Source: Clavelina lepadiformis (Eukaryota > Chordata > Ascidiacea > Aplousobranchia > Clavelinidae). From it: a DNA stretch of 64,000 nt. The notes below the pieces were generated by a model. It was not told the DNA's origin and did no database searches. It was given only the letters and a program-made list of their open reading frames with translations. Shown here piece by piece: positions 42,501 to 54,029 of the stretch. The translations under genes and the position numbers were made by a program. Position 1 is the stretch's first letter. Each line of letters opens with the position of its first letter. The stretch covers positions 17,988,479-18,052,478 of the forward strand of contig NC_135243.1 in assembly GCF_947623445.1 (NCBI RefSeq), given 5' to 3'.

Positions 42501-45500
42501 GTTATGCTAAAATAGCCTATTATAGGGAGAATCTTTTGCCAACCTTTTGCAAAGTAAGTGGTATATTGAGCAGTTAATTCCACATGTAGATAGTGCTTAT
42601 AGCACTGCAGCAGAAAATTTGAAATAAACTGTTTGGTTTTCACAATTGTTGTTAATGGAGACCTTAAGACATGTACCACATGATGCTTCACTTCTTGTTC
42701 CGCTTCCTTCTCATGGAGGTCTTGAATCTGTTTCTGATGAAGTTAATGAAGAAACTTGGACGTGACCGCAGCATTCACAGCAGACGGACCTCTTTGCTAC
42801 TGCCACAACATTAATCACTTGTTTTAAAAATTGGGTGAAGCACATATTGTTGATGAGTGGCGACTTTTCATTGACTCTTCGAAGAGAAGTTTGAAAGCTG
42901 TGTTGTTGCACAATGGAAATGTAAAACAGTCTATTCCTATCGCACATTCTGTTCTTCTGAAAGAATGTTATGAAAGCATCGAAGTCCTTCTGGAAACTAT
43001 TCAGTGCAATGCTTACAAATGGAATACTTGCGGAGACCTCAAAGTCGTTGGCATCTTGATGGGAATGCAGGGAGGATTCACGATACACTGCTGCTTCTTA
43101 TGTTTGTGGAACAGCCGTGCTACCAAAGAGCATTATATCAGAGGAGACTGGCCTGTAAGAGAAGCGCACTTAACTGGAGTGGCTAACATCGGAAACGTTC
43201 CTGTAGTAGGTCTTCAGAAAATTCTCTTGCCACCTCTTCATATCAAGCTGGGTTTGATGAAGAATTTTGTTAAAGCAATGGGAAAGTGCAATTCTAATAG
43301 GTTCGCATTTCTCTGAAAAACATTTTCCTAGCATAAGCCAAGCAAAACTAAAAGAAGGAATCTTCGTGGGTCCTCAAATTAGAGAAGTGCTAAAGGATCC
43401 ACATTTTGAAAAATTATTGTCAAAGTTGGAATTTTGAGCTTGGCAGGCATTCAAGTGGTTGTGTGCTAAATGTTTAGGAAATGTGAAATCACCTTCTTTT
43501 CAGGCAGGAGTTGATGATTTGCTTGCGGCTTACAGAAAAATGGGTTGCCGCATGTCCCTCAAAATGCATTTTCTGCACTCTCACTCTCACTTCTTTCCAG
43601 AAAACCTTGGTGCAGTTAGTGACAAACAAGGTGAATGATTTCACCAGGACATTCAAGCTATGGAAGCTCGTTACCAAGGTTTTTGGAACGAGGGAATGAT
43701 GGGGGACAACTGCTGGATGTTATACCGTGATAACCCCAGTCATGTGTACAAAAGAAAGTCATATGCTAAACATTTTTAAGTACCATGTATCATAGCTGTG
43801 TATTGTTTTTAATGCTTTTTTCTGAAAACACGAATTCGACGATATCTTGAAAATGTGATGAGGTAAAGAAAAACAAAAGATAGATTCGGAATCAGAGCAA
43901 AAAATACATCTCAAATAATATACTTGCGTTCTCGTTTAAGAAAAAAAGTGAAATTTTGTTGACCTGTGTTATTATATAAAATTGAAAATATTAACCCTCA
44001 ATATATGCTTAACAGCATTTACGTATATGATATATATGCGTAACATATTAACTTGCATATGCTAAAGTACAAACTTCTTACTACCTTCGAGTTCCATAAC
44101 GATCAAAGTGATCTCCTTTTTCAAGCCCACAAAAATCATCTCTGGAAAATTGGATTTCAAACTTGAGCTTTGGCTCTTTTGCTTTCATAGCATCTGAACT
44201 TAAGCTGAGCATGTCATGCTTGAATAACTGTATGATGCATCTTGCTGTAAAATGAAAATTAATGCTGTTGGATGTACAATGTACTACCATTAGTTAAAAT
44301 TGCGTGACTGTTTTTTGGGTAGCAGCTGGATAGCTTCATAACTATCAAAACAAATATTACTTTTCAAATTAAAGGATTACATATGTTAGGATTTCCCAAT
44401 CAGGGATGCAAACAGTGTTGGTCCCTACCTTTTACCAACCCACCCTTGTTAAACGACCACGGCAAAAAATTAAACTAATGATACAGGTCCTCAACGATAC
44501 AAAAATGCAACAGTTTAAGAATATGGTGATTAACATTATCAGCGATAGTCCAGTAAGCTTCCAAGAACTTTTTCTGTACCTTGGTTGTTGCTTCAGCACA
44601 CCTCACTCTGTACAAAGAGATCAGTCGCTTATTACTGCCTGTTCTTGCATATGGAGATTTCATTTTCAATTTCACAAAATTGTCTTGATTCAGTTGGTTT
44701 TGACAGCCCAGCATAAATGTTTGTCGCATACAGCAATTTATTGCACCTTCATTTATATGATTTTGCTAAGAGCTACTCAGTTATTAACCACCAAATCCAA
44801 GAATGTGAATGTTCCCCTACCTGGTTGTAAACATGACCTCACCTCACATGGCCTCACCTGGTTGTAAACAAGACAAACTAGTTTTAAGTTTAACATGCTC
44901 GACATCATAGCATACTGCTTAAAGGTGAAGTATAATATATGAGAATTGGGTTTAACATTTTTGATCCTTTACATTTATTTCAGAAATGATATTGTAATGT
45001 GTGGAATGTTTTTCCCATTAACTCATTTTCATTGTTAGTTTTATTGATTGGCTTTTTTGAACCATCTGAGCGCATGTTAATTGTATTAAAACTTTGCATA
45101 AATTAAATCTAACACCAACCTTGAAATTCGCAACAATAATAACTGATTTAACATTTTTAGTATCTCAAATATCTTTCAAGGCCTTTTATGTTTCAATTCA
45201 CCCTTTGTCAACGGAAACCTCTGATGCAGATTGAACAAAAACAAAGTTGAACCACTCATTTGCAACTTCCAAATTTCTACTTAAAAGTGTCTTCAAATGA
45301 AAAATGTTTGATAGCAATTCGACATGTCGGATATATGATATATATTAGGGTTGCCATACGTCCGGATTTCCCCGGACATGTCCGCAATTTTAGTGTTCAA
45401 ACTGCGTCCGGGGGGAAATGCTAAAATATGCTTAAATGTCCGGAATTTTTTTAAATTGTTTGTTGCGTTACGGGTAATAATTTGATTGTTACGTCATAAA

Positions 45501-47652
45501 CAACAATACAGCGCTCTATTTAGGATACAATGATACATGGATGAGTGGAGCTGGGCTAGTAGCTGAAGGCCTTATATCTTAGTCGATATTGCAAAATTTA
45601 GAACATGTCTGAAACGATAAGAGCGTATATTCGCTGAAGAAAATTATAAAGCAGTAGAAAAATAGCGCAACAAGAAGTCTGTTGCAGACCCAATTCACAA
45701 GGTACAATAGCCTAGTGAATTCACGACATTTTGTTGAAAAATCCACTCCGGTATACAATGGATAGGCAAAGCATTGCTAGTGTGACGTCATATTGACAGA
45801 CAATGTGTTAATACCTCATTCTAAAAACCGCTAGTGGGCACTAAAGAGTGTCCGGATTTTAGGCCACGAAAATATGGTAACCCTAATATATATACGGTAC
45901 CGGTTATTTGTGTCTTATATGGTTGAATAAATCAAAACCTTGTTTTTAATTTTTATTATGAGAAATCGGCAAAAACGACTTGAAAAACTTTCTCGTGTAC
46001 CGCTAGTTCGCACGATATACATGTTAAAGCATTTCACACTATCTGACGACGGTTTGCAACCCAGATTTGGGAAGTCCTGGCCTATATTACAGAAGGACTA
46101 AATTTTGATAAGTCAACCGGCAGGTTTTAAGAACAAAAACTAACCAGAGTTGTTGTTCATTTCCACTCTCAGTTCTCCCCATCTCTGAAATCACAAAAGA
46201 TATTTTGATTAATACCACTTCTGAAAGCAAATTATTGGCATCATATACTTATATGCCAAAGGGCTTGTTGTAAGTAGGCTATATTGTAAACATAACATTA
46301 ATAATAGTCAGCATTAACAACATGTATTTACAAGAACGAATTTCAAAAATGCCATTTGCACAAATGAAATATACATATACCATACATAAGATATCATACT
46401 ACTACTAGCCTAAATAATCAAGTCTGCATACAATGAGCAAAGAAAAGTTGACAGTGACTTATTATTCACATCTGTTGTCAGCTGAAACTTTGCCTGCATT
46501 TTACCACAACAGACTGTGTTGATAAAGATGGCATAAATGCAAAATATTAGGATAATAATAAGCGTTTCTAAAAAAAATAGTGATTCTGATGATTGACGGC
46601 ACAATTGCAGAAGTAGGTCAAATTAGTATATTATAAATATTATTATGTAGTTAGTGTAGTGGTTTTTTATAATACTCTAAACTTAACCAAGCTGTGTTTA
46701 GAAAAAAATGTCGCTAAGGTCATCTAAAAGAATAAAAATAAATTTGCATATCATCGCTGCAAACTGAAAAATCATATTTAGAAAAATAGTTTAGTCAACA
46801 AAGCAACAGGAATGAAAACCTCACTTAGCACATATTTTATCCCTTAAGTAGGTTCATGTTGATTTCATTCCATTTCTTTTTTGTCAGGTAGATTTGAAGC
46901 CAGTGTATATAAAACAATTCCCATGAATTTCTACAATATCCTAAATTGGGAAACTGTAGCATAAGTGGGTGGCACAAAATGTATGATTTTATCCTGAAGT
47001 CAAAACAATTTTTCATGGTATACATAAGAAAAGAATAGAATGCCATATGAGCAGATGGAAAATTTAAAAGTAACAGTTAGTCCTTAAAAGTACCCCTCTC
47101 TTAAAATTTCTTAACGGTAGCCAAAGTCAAACCTTAAAAAAACACTGGTTTTACACATTGACACTCAAATAAAAATTAAGGATATTGTTTTACAATATAA
47201 CATGTTAAAATTTTATCACACTGTTGATGATTTGCTGAAGTTGGCGCCTATAAGGCTGTTTATTCATTTCTTTGTTGGGCCTAGTGCAGAAGTGCACAAC
47301 CAGATGACGTCACAATTTGAGTAGCTGGGGTCTCGTACACAAAGGCATCCTGTGGTTGTGCACTTCTGCACTAAACCATCTTTGTATGTATAACTTATAG
47401 TATATATCAATCTGTATGTAATCAGACTGTTGTATTGTATATTATGACAAATTGTTTATCAAAATCTACATGACCAAAGCCAGTTAATAAAATTTAATTT
47501 ACATAAATACATATACATCATAAATCTATAAGACATACCCTTTTTCTTTTGTAACCTTTGTATCTATGCATAACACATCCACGTAAAACATCTTCAACTG
47601 TGTTATTGCATGATGACATTGTACTTGGCATTGTTGCGTGTTGGCCATCCAT
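36589..47652 (-). CDS. Adaptor with PH-like, PTB-like, multi-YxN and C-terminal death domains
   Basis: Thirteen exons on the minus strand: 47652-47539, 46184-46145, 44244-44085, 41823-41699, 41455-41330, 40469-40356, 39652-39527, 39272-38836, 38644-38217, 38015-37899, 37770-37659, 37180-37027 and 36794-36589. They give 2259 nt, 752 aa, all in frame, with an in-frame TAA six codons before the ATG. Residues about 20-146 look like a PH domain: basic KGYKRKRRW between strands 1 and 2, then a terminal helix with GTWYQYISHVMG. Residues about 149-250 resemble an IRS/DOK-type PTB: YLHLTTENIS, LRSWRCRNL, then helix TPQLLQRFQKH. The linker carries five Y-x-N motifs (YYNV 362, YVNV 490, YENI 515, YINI 542, YENK 625), the GRB2 SH2 consensus, plus PPALPAR, PPPRPP and PPLPSR SH3-type motifs. 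The C terminus (about 650-745) is a death domain: GWRAFAERLGLRFSDI, LLFHWIRTQ, LREILIEIGREDLAQ. I know no family with this layout. A cytoplasmic or membrane-recruited signalling scaffold is inferred. Introns 1-3 and 6 contain mobile-element remains. Confidence 0.82.
40130..40240 (-). repeat. Dispersed repeat, copy 2 (inverted relative to 32.2 kb)
   Basis: Reverse complement of the repeat at 32202-32306, with about 80-85% match by eye across roughly 105 bp. It lies in intron 6 of the adaptor gene. Confidence 0.65.
41267..41291. repeat. (TA)n microsatellite
   Basis: An uninterrupted run of about 12 TA units in intron 5 of the adaptor gene, followed by TCATCATATA. Confidence 0.9.
42650..43780 (+). 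pseudogene. Decayed transposon-type gene inside adaptor intron 3
   Basis: The plus strand carries a readable but broken protein in a minus-strand host gene. Recognisable blocks in order are DEWRLFIDSSKRSLKAVLLH from 42858, a GDLK..G.LMGMQGGF block with C.LCLW (about 43030-43110), PPLHIKLGLMKNFVKAMGK (43230-43290), FVGPQIREVL, AYRKMGCRMSLKMHFL, DKQGE.FHQD and YQGFWNEGMMGDNCW. I recall this block order from a multicopy family of uncharacterised proteins in invertebrate genomes, presumed mobile-element encoded; its biochemical role is unknown to me. Lesions seen: TAA near 42820, a frameshift around 43310, TGA near 43436 and TGA near 43636. The minus-strand open frames here (42392-43088, 43489-43677) are shadows. 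No terminal repeats were found. Confidence 0.6.
45346..45885. mobile_element. hAT-type MITE with CCGGAC-rich termini, adaptor intron 2
   Basis: A 540-bp element. Its left end is TAGGGTTGCCATA and the inverted right end is TAGGGTTACCATA, each followed inside by TCCGGA/GTCCGG words. The 8 bases outside each end both read ATATATAT (45338-45345 and 45886-45893), but that is simple sequence and weak evidence on its own. It has no coding capacity. Confidence 0.75.
47282..47373. mobile_element. 92-bp element with perfect 21-bp inverted repeats
   Basis: TAGTGCAGAAGTGCACAACCA at the left is perfectly repeated in inverse at the right (TGGTTGTGCACTTCTGCACTA), around a 50-bp centre that includes a TGACGTCA octamer. 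It lies in adaptor intron 1. It is either a minimal MITE or a foldback element; no target duplication is evident. CTAGTGCAGAAG recurs at 32897. Confidence 0.7.
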
Positions 47653-49354
47653 TGATATAGATAATGATTAATCCATGCACATAATAGTAAGTTACAAAAC
47701 ATACATCACTGGATTAGTAGCTAAGCTCTTATGTAACATGATGTATCAGATCTACAGTTTTAAACATTGTAACGAGATTTAAACATTATTACCACAGAAT
47801 ATAACAAGTGTGCAACAAAAAATTCAGATTTTTATCATTGAACTGCTTAAAACAAGGATAACTGCAGAGCCACAAAATCTTTGTTGTTTTGCAACTACGT
47901 TGGCCAAAGATTAGGTACTGGAGTAATTTCACATAATCCATAATTGTATTTTTATTTATATGCTATATATATTTTTATGCTTTCTACTCACCTAAATTAT
48001 TATTATTTTTATATTCATGAATATATATATAAACTGATGATGTCGTCAACAAAGAAATCAATCTTTGCTTGTGTGTCATCAATCATCATATAATAGCCTT
48101 CTCGAATACGATGAAAGCCGGACTGCAAGGTTTGGCGCAGTCATTACTGCTTATCATGAACTTCTGTACACTCAATTTTCAATTGATTTAAAGATTGAAT
48201 AAGTCAAACTGTGTACATAACTGTCAGATAATGTAATTCTACACTTTTGTTGCGTCTGACCATTTTTGCACATCGCACTTGTCATTTTTATTTGCTTGGC
48301 GCACCCATGCAAGATCTTACTGAAAACGGCCATACTCTGCAGTCCGATGTGACAGTATCCGTCAAAAAGCCAGGGTGCGTTCCATGAGTATGAGCGAAAT
48401 CTTTGCAATCTAATGTTTCAATATCTGTAATTTTAAAAAGATTTAAAGTTGGTCGACAATTTCCATTGTTAAGTATAGGCGATCGAAAAAAATCTTGCCT
48501 AAACGGGCTTCAATCAACTTCGTGTACCATCTGGGCTCGGGGCTCATACTCGTAACTTTAGCAGCTTTCTTTCAAAGCAGCACTACACTAAAGGGCGTAT
48601 CAATCTAAAACTTGTTATATTTTTAGTGGGAGCATCTAAATTTGTGAAAGCAGGAAAACCTTTTTCTAAATTTTGTTTACTATGTGACTGGAAGTTTAAC
48701 CATTTGCTGCAGTAGATTTGAGTTTTTAGCTGTAAAACATTAGATGTCTGTGTTTGTAAAAAAGAACGCTTGAGGTTAGAGCACTACTAACTACTAAGTA
48801 TAGTCTATTGACAGCTAACAAAGAGACAGACAGATGAAGCAATAGAAAATGCCAAAGCGAGCGTGTAAAATATCGGAGAAACGGCAGCTGACACTCGCAA
48901 TGGATGCGAAATGGAAAAGATATAAGCTATTTCATACAAGGCTGTTGCGTAAAATTTTGGTGTTAACAAGTCTACTCAGTATTCAATGCGATTTTGTAAG
49001 AAATAACCGAGAAAAAATCGGACATATGAGAAATCGTAAGAGGGTTGCGTGACTGCAAAAATATAGCATTGCCCGTATTTCCAAGCAACAGTCCAGGACA
49101 TTAATGGGATCGAAATTTTGTTAAATGGCAAAATCGATCATTAAACGTTAAAAGAGAGCGATTATTTATCAGTGCGACATGACTAAAAAAGGAAATTATA
49201 TAGTTTTCCGACGAACTTGAGTAACATATTTAAAGAATTATACTCTTCATGTATTTTCAGTTTTGAGCAGACTATTCTTACAGACGATCCTGTTAAAAAT
49301 AGGTATTTTACATTCAGGCTTCACCTTATCAGCAAATACTTTTGCTTAATGTCA
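47653..49354. other. Region upstream of the adaptor gene, no gene recognised
   Basis: This AT-rich stretch should contain the adaptor promoter and any 5' UTR exon, but I see no TATA/CRE cluster and no coding exon. A 67-codon open frame at 48849-49052 (rich in Lys and Arg) and a 78-codon minus frame at 48172-48408 have no recognisable family or supporting splice signals. Confidence 0.4.
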
Positions 49355-50440
49355 TCATCTGAAACACTCATCATCATTATTCTTACTAGTTATCAAAACT
49401 TTCGTAGAGTTTTTAAGTTTTTTTGGTAAATCAATAAAAAATGACCCCTTTAGAGGTTTATGTTTAGCAATGATAAGATAATGAGCATCAATAGAGTATC
49501 CACCTTGAACTTGCATTAAGCCAGTTAGCAAATATTTTATTAATTGATTTCCTGCTTTTTCTAACATGTCATCAATTTCATTCTCATCACATATTTCAAC
49601 TGCTTTATTATTAAAAAATGTTTGTGAGAATATCCATCCATCTTCTTTTTTTATAATTTTACATTTCTTTAACGGCACTTCTTCTTCTGGTTTTCTTTTT
49701 TCACGTATTTTATCTCCTACAGCTTTCTTCGTTTTATTTAGCTGTTTTAATGGATACTTTTCATTAATAATGTCAATCTCATAAGATTTTATATAACTTT
49801 GCAGAGCTTTTCAAGTAAAGTTACTTTAAATTTTCAATTAGTAAATTGATTTAAATTTTTTTGAATAACTTACTTCCAGAAACTTTACGTTCTTGTGGTG
49901 TATAATTCAACAGCCAGTTTGCAAACTCATTAATACCCCTTCGCACTTCAAAAGCTAAATTATTAGCTAATGTTTTTAAAGTTGGGGGAAATGTATTATA
50001 AAATGTTAGGTTCAATACAGGAGTATTGATATATGGAATTGGTTTATCTAAAATGTTTTATTGACTCATATTTTTTATGTTAGCCTATAACATGTTTTAT
50101 TTTTATACTTTAAGAAGGTATTATTGATAATTACTAATAAGTTATAATTAATAATAAGATTTGTTCTAATATTCCCCAAAATACTGGAACTTTTTTTATT
50201 TTTAAACATTCAATTTCCACTTTGCAATTATTTTTAAACCATTCTGATAAACAATAAATATATATAATTTTATACTTCGGAAATGTTCTACTATATTGCC
50301 TAATTTTAAAATCAGTTGTTTGTATTTTATCACAAACTGAACCATTTGCTTGTTGAAATTTTTTTTTTTCAATAAGAAATATAGTTTTGTATTTTCATTA
50401 ATAAAACGCTCATCTGGATTTTTGCATCCATTAGCTTTTT
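49355..50440 (-). pseudogene. Relic of a large mobile-element ORF (Polinton/Maverick-like?)
   Basis: Minus-strand, very AT-rich coding-like sequence. Two segments join across a clean 67-nt GT-AG intron: 50047-49874 (starting after an acceptor TTTTAG) and 49806-49355 (ending at TAA). The last segment ends with HYL..AKHKPLKGSFFIDLPK, then KNST...NNDDECFR. I recall this wording from proteins of protein-primed-polymerase mobile elements of the Polinton/Maverick type and related elements, where it normally continues further; here it stops. Upstream (about 50440-50160) more coding-like sequence, with ERFINENTKLYFL and SEWFKNNCKVE, changes frame in an A-run near 50370. I could not join it to the rest. 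I take it as a decayed insertion; family from memory only. Confidence 0.5.
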
Positions 50441-51005
50441 TTAAATTCTTATCTCTATATTTTCATTCATATACTTAAATAATTTAATCTGTTTTATGGC
50501 CCCGCTATACACGAAGCAATAATTCTAACCCGTTTTAGCAAGGTTAGAAAAATCGTAAAACGGATTAATTATTATCGGGATAGATTTATATTGAACACGT
50601 GCTTTATTAGGATCGTTTTACCAAACTAATTTCCATTCGGAAAGACCTCAAAATAGTATATACCGAGTTGCCTTCTTATAAGAACTCGTAAATTTGCTTG
50701 GAAAAGTCTTTACTTAGGCTATACAAAGAACAAAATCGGTGAGAAATAGTGACGGCTTTCAAATGAATTTAGTTTTGCTATTTTGAAAGCGCTGCACATG
50801 TCACCCATCTATGCTACGACTTCAGTACTGAGAGCCAAAATACGTTGACAACAAACAATCACATGAGTACTTTTGCCAACTCGTATCTGTTCTATTTCAC
50901 AGTTGGAAACAAACACACCATGAAATGTTAAAGAAAAAGAAAGTACTTTGAAAACGCTTCGTAATATTCATTGAAGTTATCTCAGTCAAAAATAAAACAA
51001 CATGT

Positions 51006-51269
51006 ATGCAGAAACGTTATCAGTTATCAAAAAACACACAGAAAACTTTTAAGCAAGGACAGTTATCGAACGGGAAAAAGCGGCATAGCTTTGATGGTTT
51101 AAAACGTGCAAAAAGTGAATTACAGTGGTGCTGTAATAATGAAAGTTTAACACGGCCACTAAACTCAAACAGTTTTGGGCTTTTACCATATGAGGACAGT
51201 TGCAGTTTTCGAAATGGTGATGATTTATTTGTCATGTCCTCAAAGCAGTGCTCAGAAATAAAGAAATGA
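51006..51269 (+). CDS. Orphan 87-codon open frame, doubtful
   Basis: An ATG-initiated frame of 87 codons with a polar, Lys/Ser/Asn-rich composition and no recognisable domain, signal peptide or transmembrane segment. A 92-codon frame runs antisense over the same stretch, so chance plus composition is a fair explanation. No splice sites, poly(A) signal or promoter tie it to a transcript. Listed only because it is the longest uninterrupted sense frame in the 50.5-54 kb gap. Confidence 0.12.
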   Translation: MQKRYQLSKNTQKTFKQGQLSNGKKRHSFDGLKRAKSELQWCCNNESLTRPLNSNSFGLLPYEDSCSFRNGDDLFVMSSKQCSEIKK

Positions 51270-52107
51270 TGTTGCGTAATAAGTGCAGATTTTATCAATT
51301 GAACATACTCTGCTTAAAGATAACCTCCTGTTGGAAAATTAAGTTTTTGCTAAATTTCGCTAACCTAACCTAATGAACCCATAACTACAAATTCCCAGGT
51401 GATGCTGTGGTCCATTCCACTAACATTCACTGTTTTAATAGAAATCGACCGCAACCCTTTTTGAATACAGAATTTACTTATTCAAACTCATTTAGTAGAT
51501 AAATTTTACAGTGAAATATACAAACTACTGTATCAACGATTCATCAGCATAAAGCAGTCCATTCGTCCACTCCCGCCAGCCAATTCGATTGGTCTTCTGT
51601 CTTTTCATTGATCATATAACGATGAAAATGTACAAGTATGAAAATGTCCTATACAAGAAAATATAGGAGATCATCGTGTTTTGATCCGCTTCATGCACGG
51701 AAAAAATCTCTCAGCCTCAACGAAGTTAGGTCGTTCGACTGCGTATCTGTCATGTTTTTCCTGTAAATACTGTACTATGTACTCGCTCGTTTAAAAACTG
51801 AATTGTGTTAACATGCTCTACATTCCGGCACCATCTACCAGCGAGCACCTAAATTCTTTTACAAGCGCGAGTTCAATAAAAATATGCCAGACAAAAACAG
51901 TATTTGTTCAGCCACAGACTGATCGAACCATATAAGTGAAAAAATAGCAAGCCGGGTATCTTCGAAACCGGTAAAAACTGTGAGTATAGACGTCCACTTA
52001 ATACAATCTTGTGTGTGCTGGCACAGAATTTCACCAGAATTAGAATTCAATTTGGACTTCACCAGCAATCAATGCACTGGGCTTTCGGAGTCGGCAACGT
52101 TCTAGAA

Positions 52108-52388
52108 CAGGGGCGGGCAACTTCTTCGGTCGGCGGGCCAGATATGAGAAAATGAAGTACTTGGCGGGCCGGATTCCTGAATCGATACATTAATCGTGTA
52201 TTTATCCACCTATGCAAGGAATAAATCGTATTTAATGTAAACTTTAAGTTTTAAGCATAGAGACCAAAAACATTATTTAATGAATTTATTAACGAATAAT
52301 TATGTACTTCAATAGCTGCTGAAGTCAAAACTGAACTGTCTGCAGGCCGCTCAAAATCCCGTCGCGGGCCGTATGTTGCCCGCCCCTG
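52108..52388. mobile_element. hAT-type MITE, well-preserved ends
   Basis: A 281-bp element with perfect 14-bp termini CAGGGGCGGGCAAC / GTTGCCCGCCCCTG and a perfect 8-bp target duplication TTCTAGAA on both sides (52100-52107 and 52389-52396). GGCGGGCC and GCGGGCCG words occur near each end. It is the cleanest mobile element in the window. Confidence 0.93.
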
Positions 52389-52786
52389 TTCTAGAATCTA
52401 GTTAATGGGTATGCTTTCCGCTCACTAACGTTAAGCAAGCGGTGCTTCACAGCCTGACTATAACAAACTGACTTCCCGGTGAACACAGTGACAGGTCAGT
52501 ATTGGACACCAGAAAACTCGAAAAATAACAGAATTTTTTGTTCAAAGCTGCCCCACAGTACTGAACGCTCACAAAAACAAACAACAGAATCCGTGGATCT
52601 ACTCTACTCTGAGTAATGATCCTTGCAATGTGGCAACTAACTCCTTCACCTTCGCGTGACGTCACAATCGGTTCCAATGTAGTGTTTTGATCACTAATCA
52701 ATGGCCTTACGCCAACCCTCACAGAGCGATTGAAACCGTCGACGTATGTATATGAGGTAAAGTATACCCAAAGTACATATAGGCTA

Positions 52787-53026
52787 CAGGATTGCAATGC
52801 CGTCCTTATTTTTTTATTTTTAGGGTAGTGGTTCTATTTTGGGCATTTCGACCTCTTTAGTATACAATTTTGTACCAAAAAGATTCCAAAATTAAGAACA
52901 TGCAAATAGTGTCTCGTTTTTATTAGGAACGTTGATTGCCTTCTGCTGTTGTGCACTGTTTAATGTAGTATTCTTGTTCGTTTCCTAATCGTCCTTATTT
53001 TCGAGTCCAGAACGATGGCAACCCTG
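52787..53026. mobile_element. Possible degenerate hAT-type relic
   Basis: The left edge CAGGATTGCAATGCCGTCCTTATTTT resembles the inverted right edge CAGGGTTGCCATCG, followed after a gap by AAAATAAGGACG. No 8-bp duplication is visible. Instead, similar words TATATGAGGTA and TATACCCAA occur on both outer flanks. Confidence 0.4.
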
Positions 53027-54029
53027 TATATATATGAGGTATACCCAACGTTGGAAATACTTTTATTGTTGTAATTGTAATGGCGCGCTTCAATCGGTCG
53101 CCAATGTCAAACAGGAAACGGATTATGAAACAAAGCTATCAATACTATTTAATAAAAAAAGCAAAGAATTTGGAAAAGCAAATAACTTGAAGAGAATTTA
53201 CCTTGGTAACTTGCTTTCGATCGCCACAGGTTAGTCTAAAGTAAAAAAAGATGTTAATATAATCTGCCTGGAATTGTGTTCTAGGCTCACTTTGACTATA
53301 GACTGGCCGTTAAACGAAATACCGACACACGGAGTAATTTGCAACATAGTAAATTAGGTTAACGACAATGTAACCTAGCCCCACGAACAGGTTGATAATA
53401 ATTTGTAGAATGTGCTAACAACTATAGCAACTTCCTTGTCTATTAATATCGATTACGAACTTCCGCAGAACAGCAAAGGATAACATCCTGAGAAGTGCAT
53501 TGTATTTTTCAAACACATTTCCGCACAAGGCGCAACACAATGAAATATTGCACAGAGACAAAACAATGCGAATTTGTGATTTACTGGTGATTACTACTAT
53601 TGGGCTACAGACAGTGGGGGCGAACGCCCCGCTATCTATGTGTCCAATAATAATGAATGGCTAAATGATTTTGAGTTACGTAATACAGAAACGTATCGCT
53701 TCGTGTTTGAAATTACAGTTAAACTGCTCATGATGTCTGAAACAACGCTCGTGGCGGCCTTGGATGGCAGTATCTTGTGATGCATTTCAATGAAATGCTT
53801 TACTAGAAACGAGAGTACAGTATTCAGCTTACATGATATAACACTTATTGCATACAAGATAAAATGCCTTGTACCGAATTCGGCAACATCGAAAGCTTAA
53901 AGTTTTATGTAACGCTGGCCGGTTATATAACAACAAGTTATTAGGAACAGAAGATATATAATTATATAGTACAAAACCCTGTTAATAGTAAAATGATAAG
54001 TGCATATTCAGAAGTGGACAACTAAAACA

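Larger units (their letters stand above)
51270..54029. other. Intergenic region left of CYBA
   Basis: It contains one sound hAT-type MITE (52108-52388) and one possible relic (52787-53026). Minus frame 52447-52797 and plus frame 53034-53234 show no recognisable family; the latter overlaps the right flank of the relic. Nothing else is recognised. Confidence 0.4.

Noticed and set aside
44406-44867. 153-codon plus-strand frame
   Set aside because: It lies in adaptor intron 2, shows no recognisable domain, and has an overlapping antisense frame; the composition looks non-coding.
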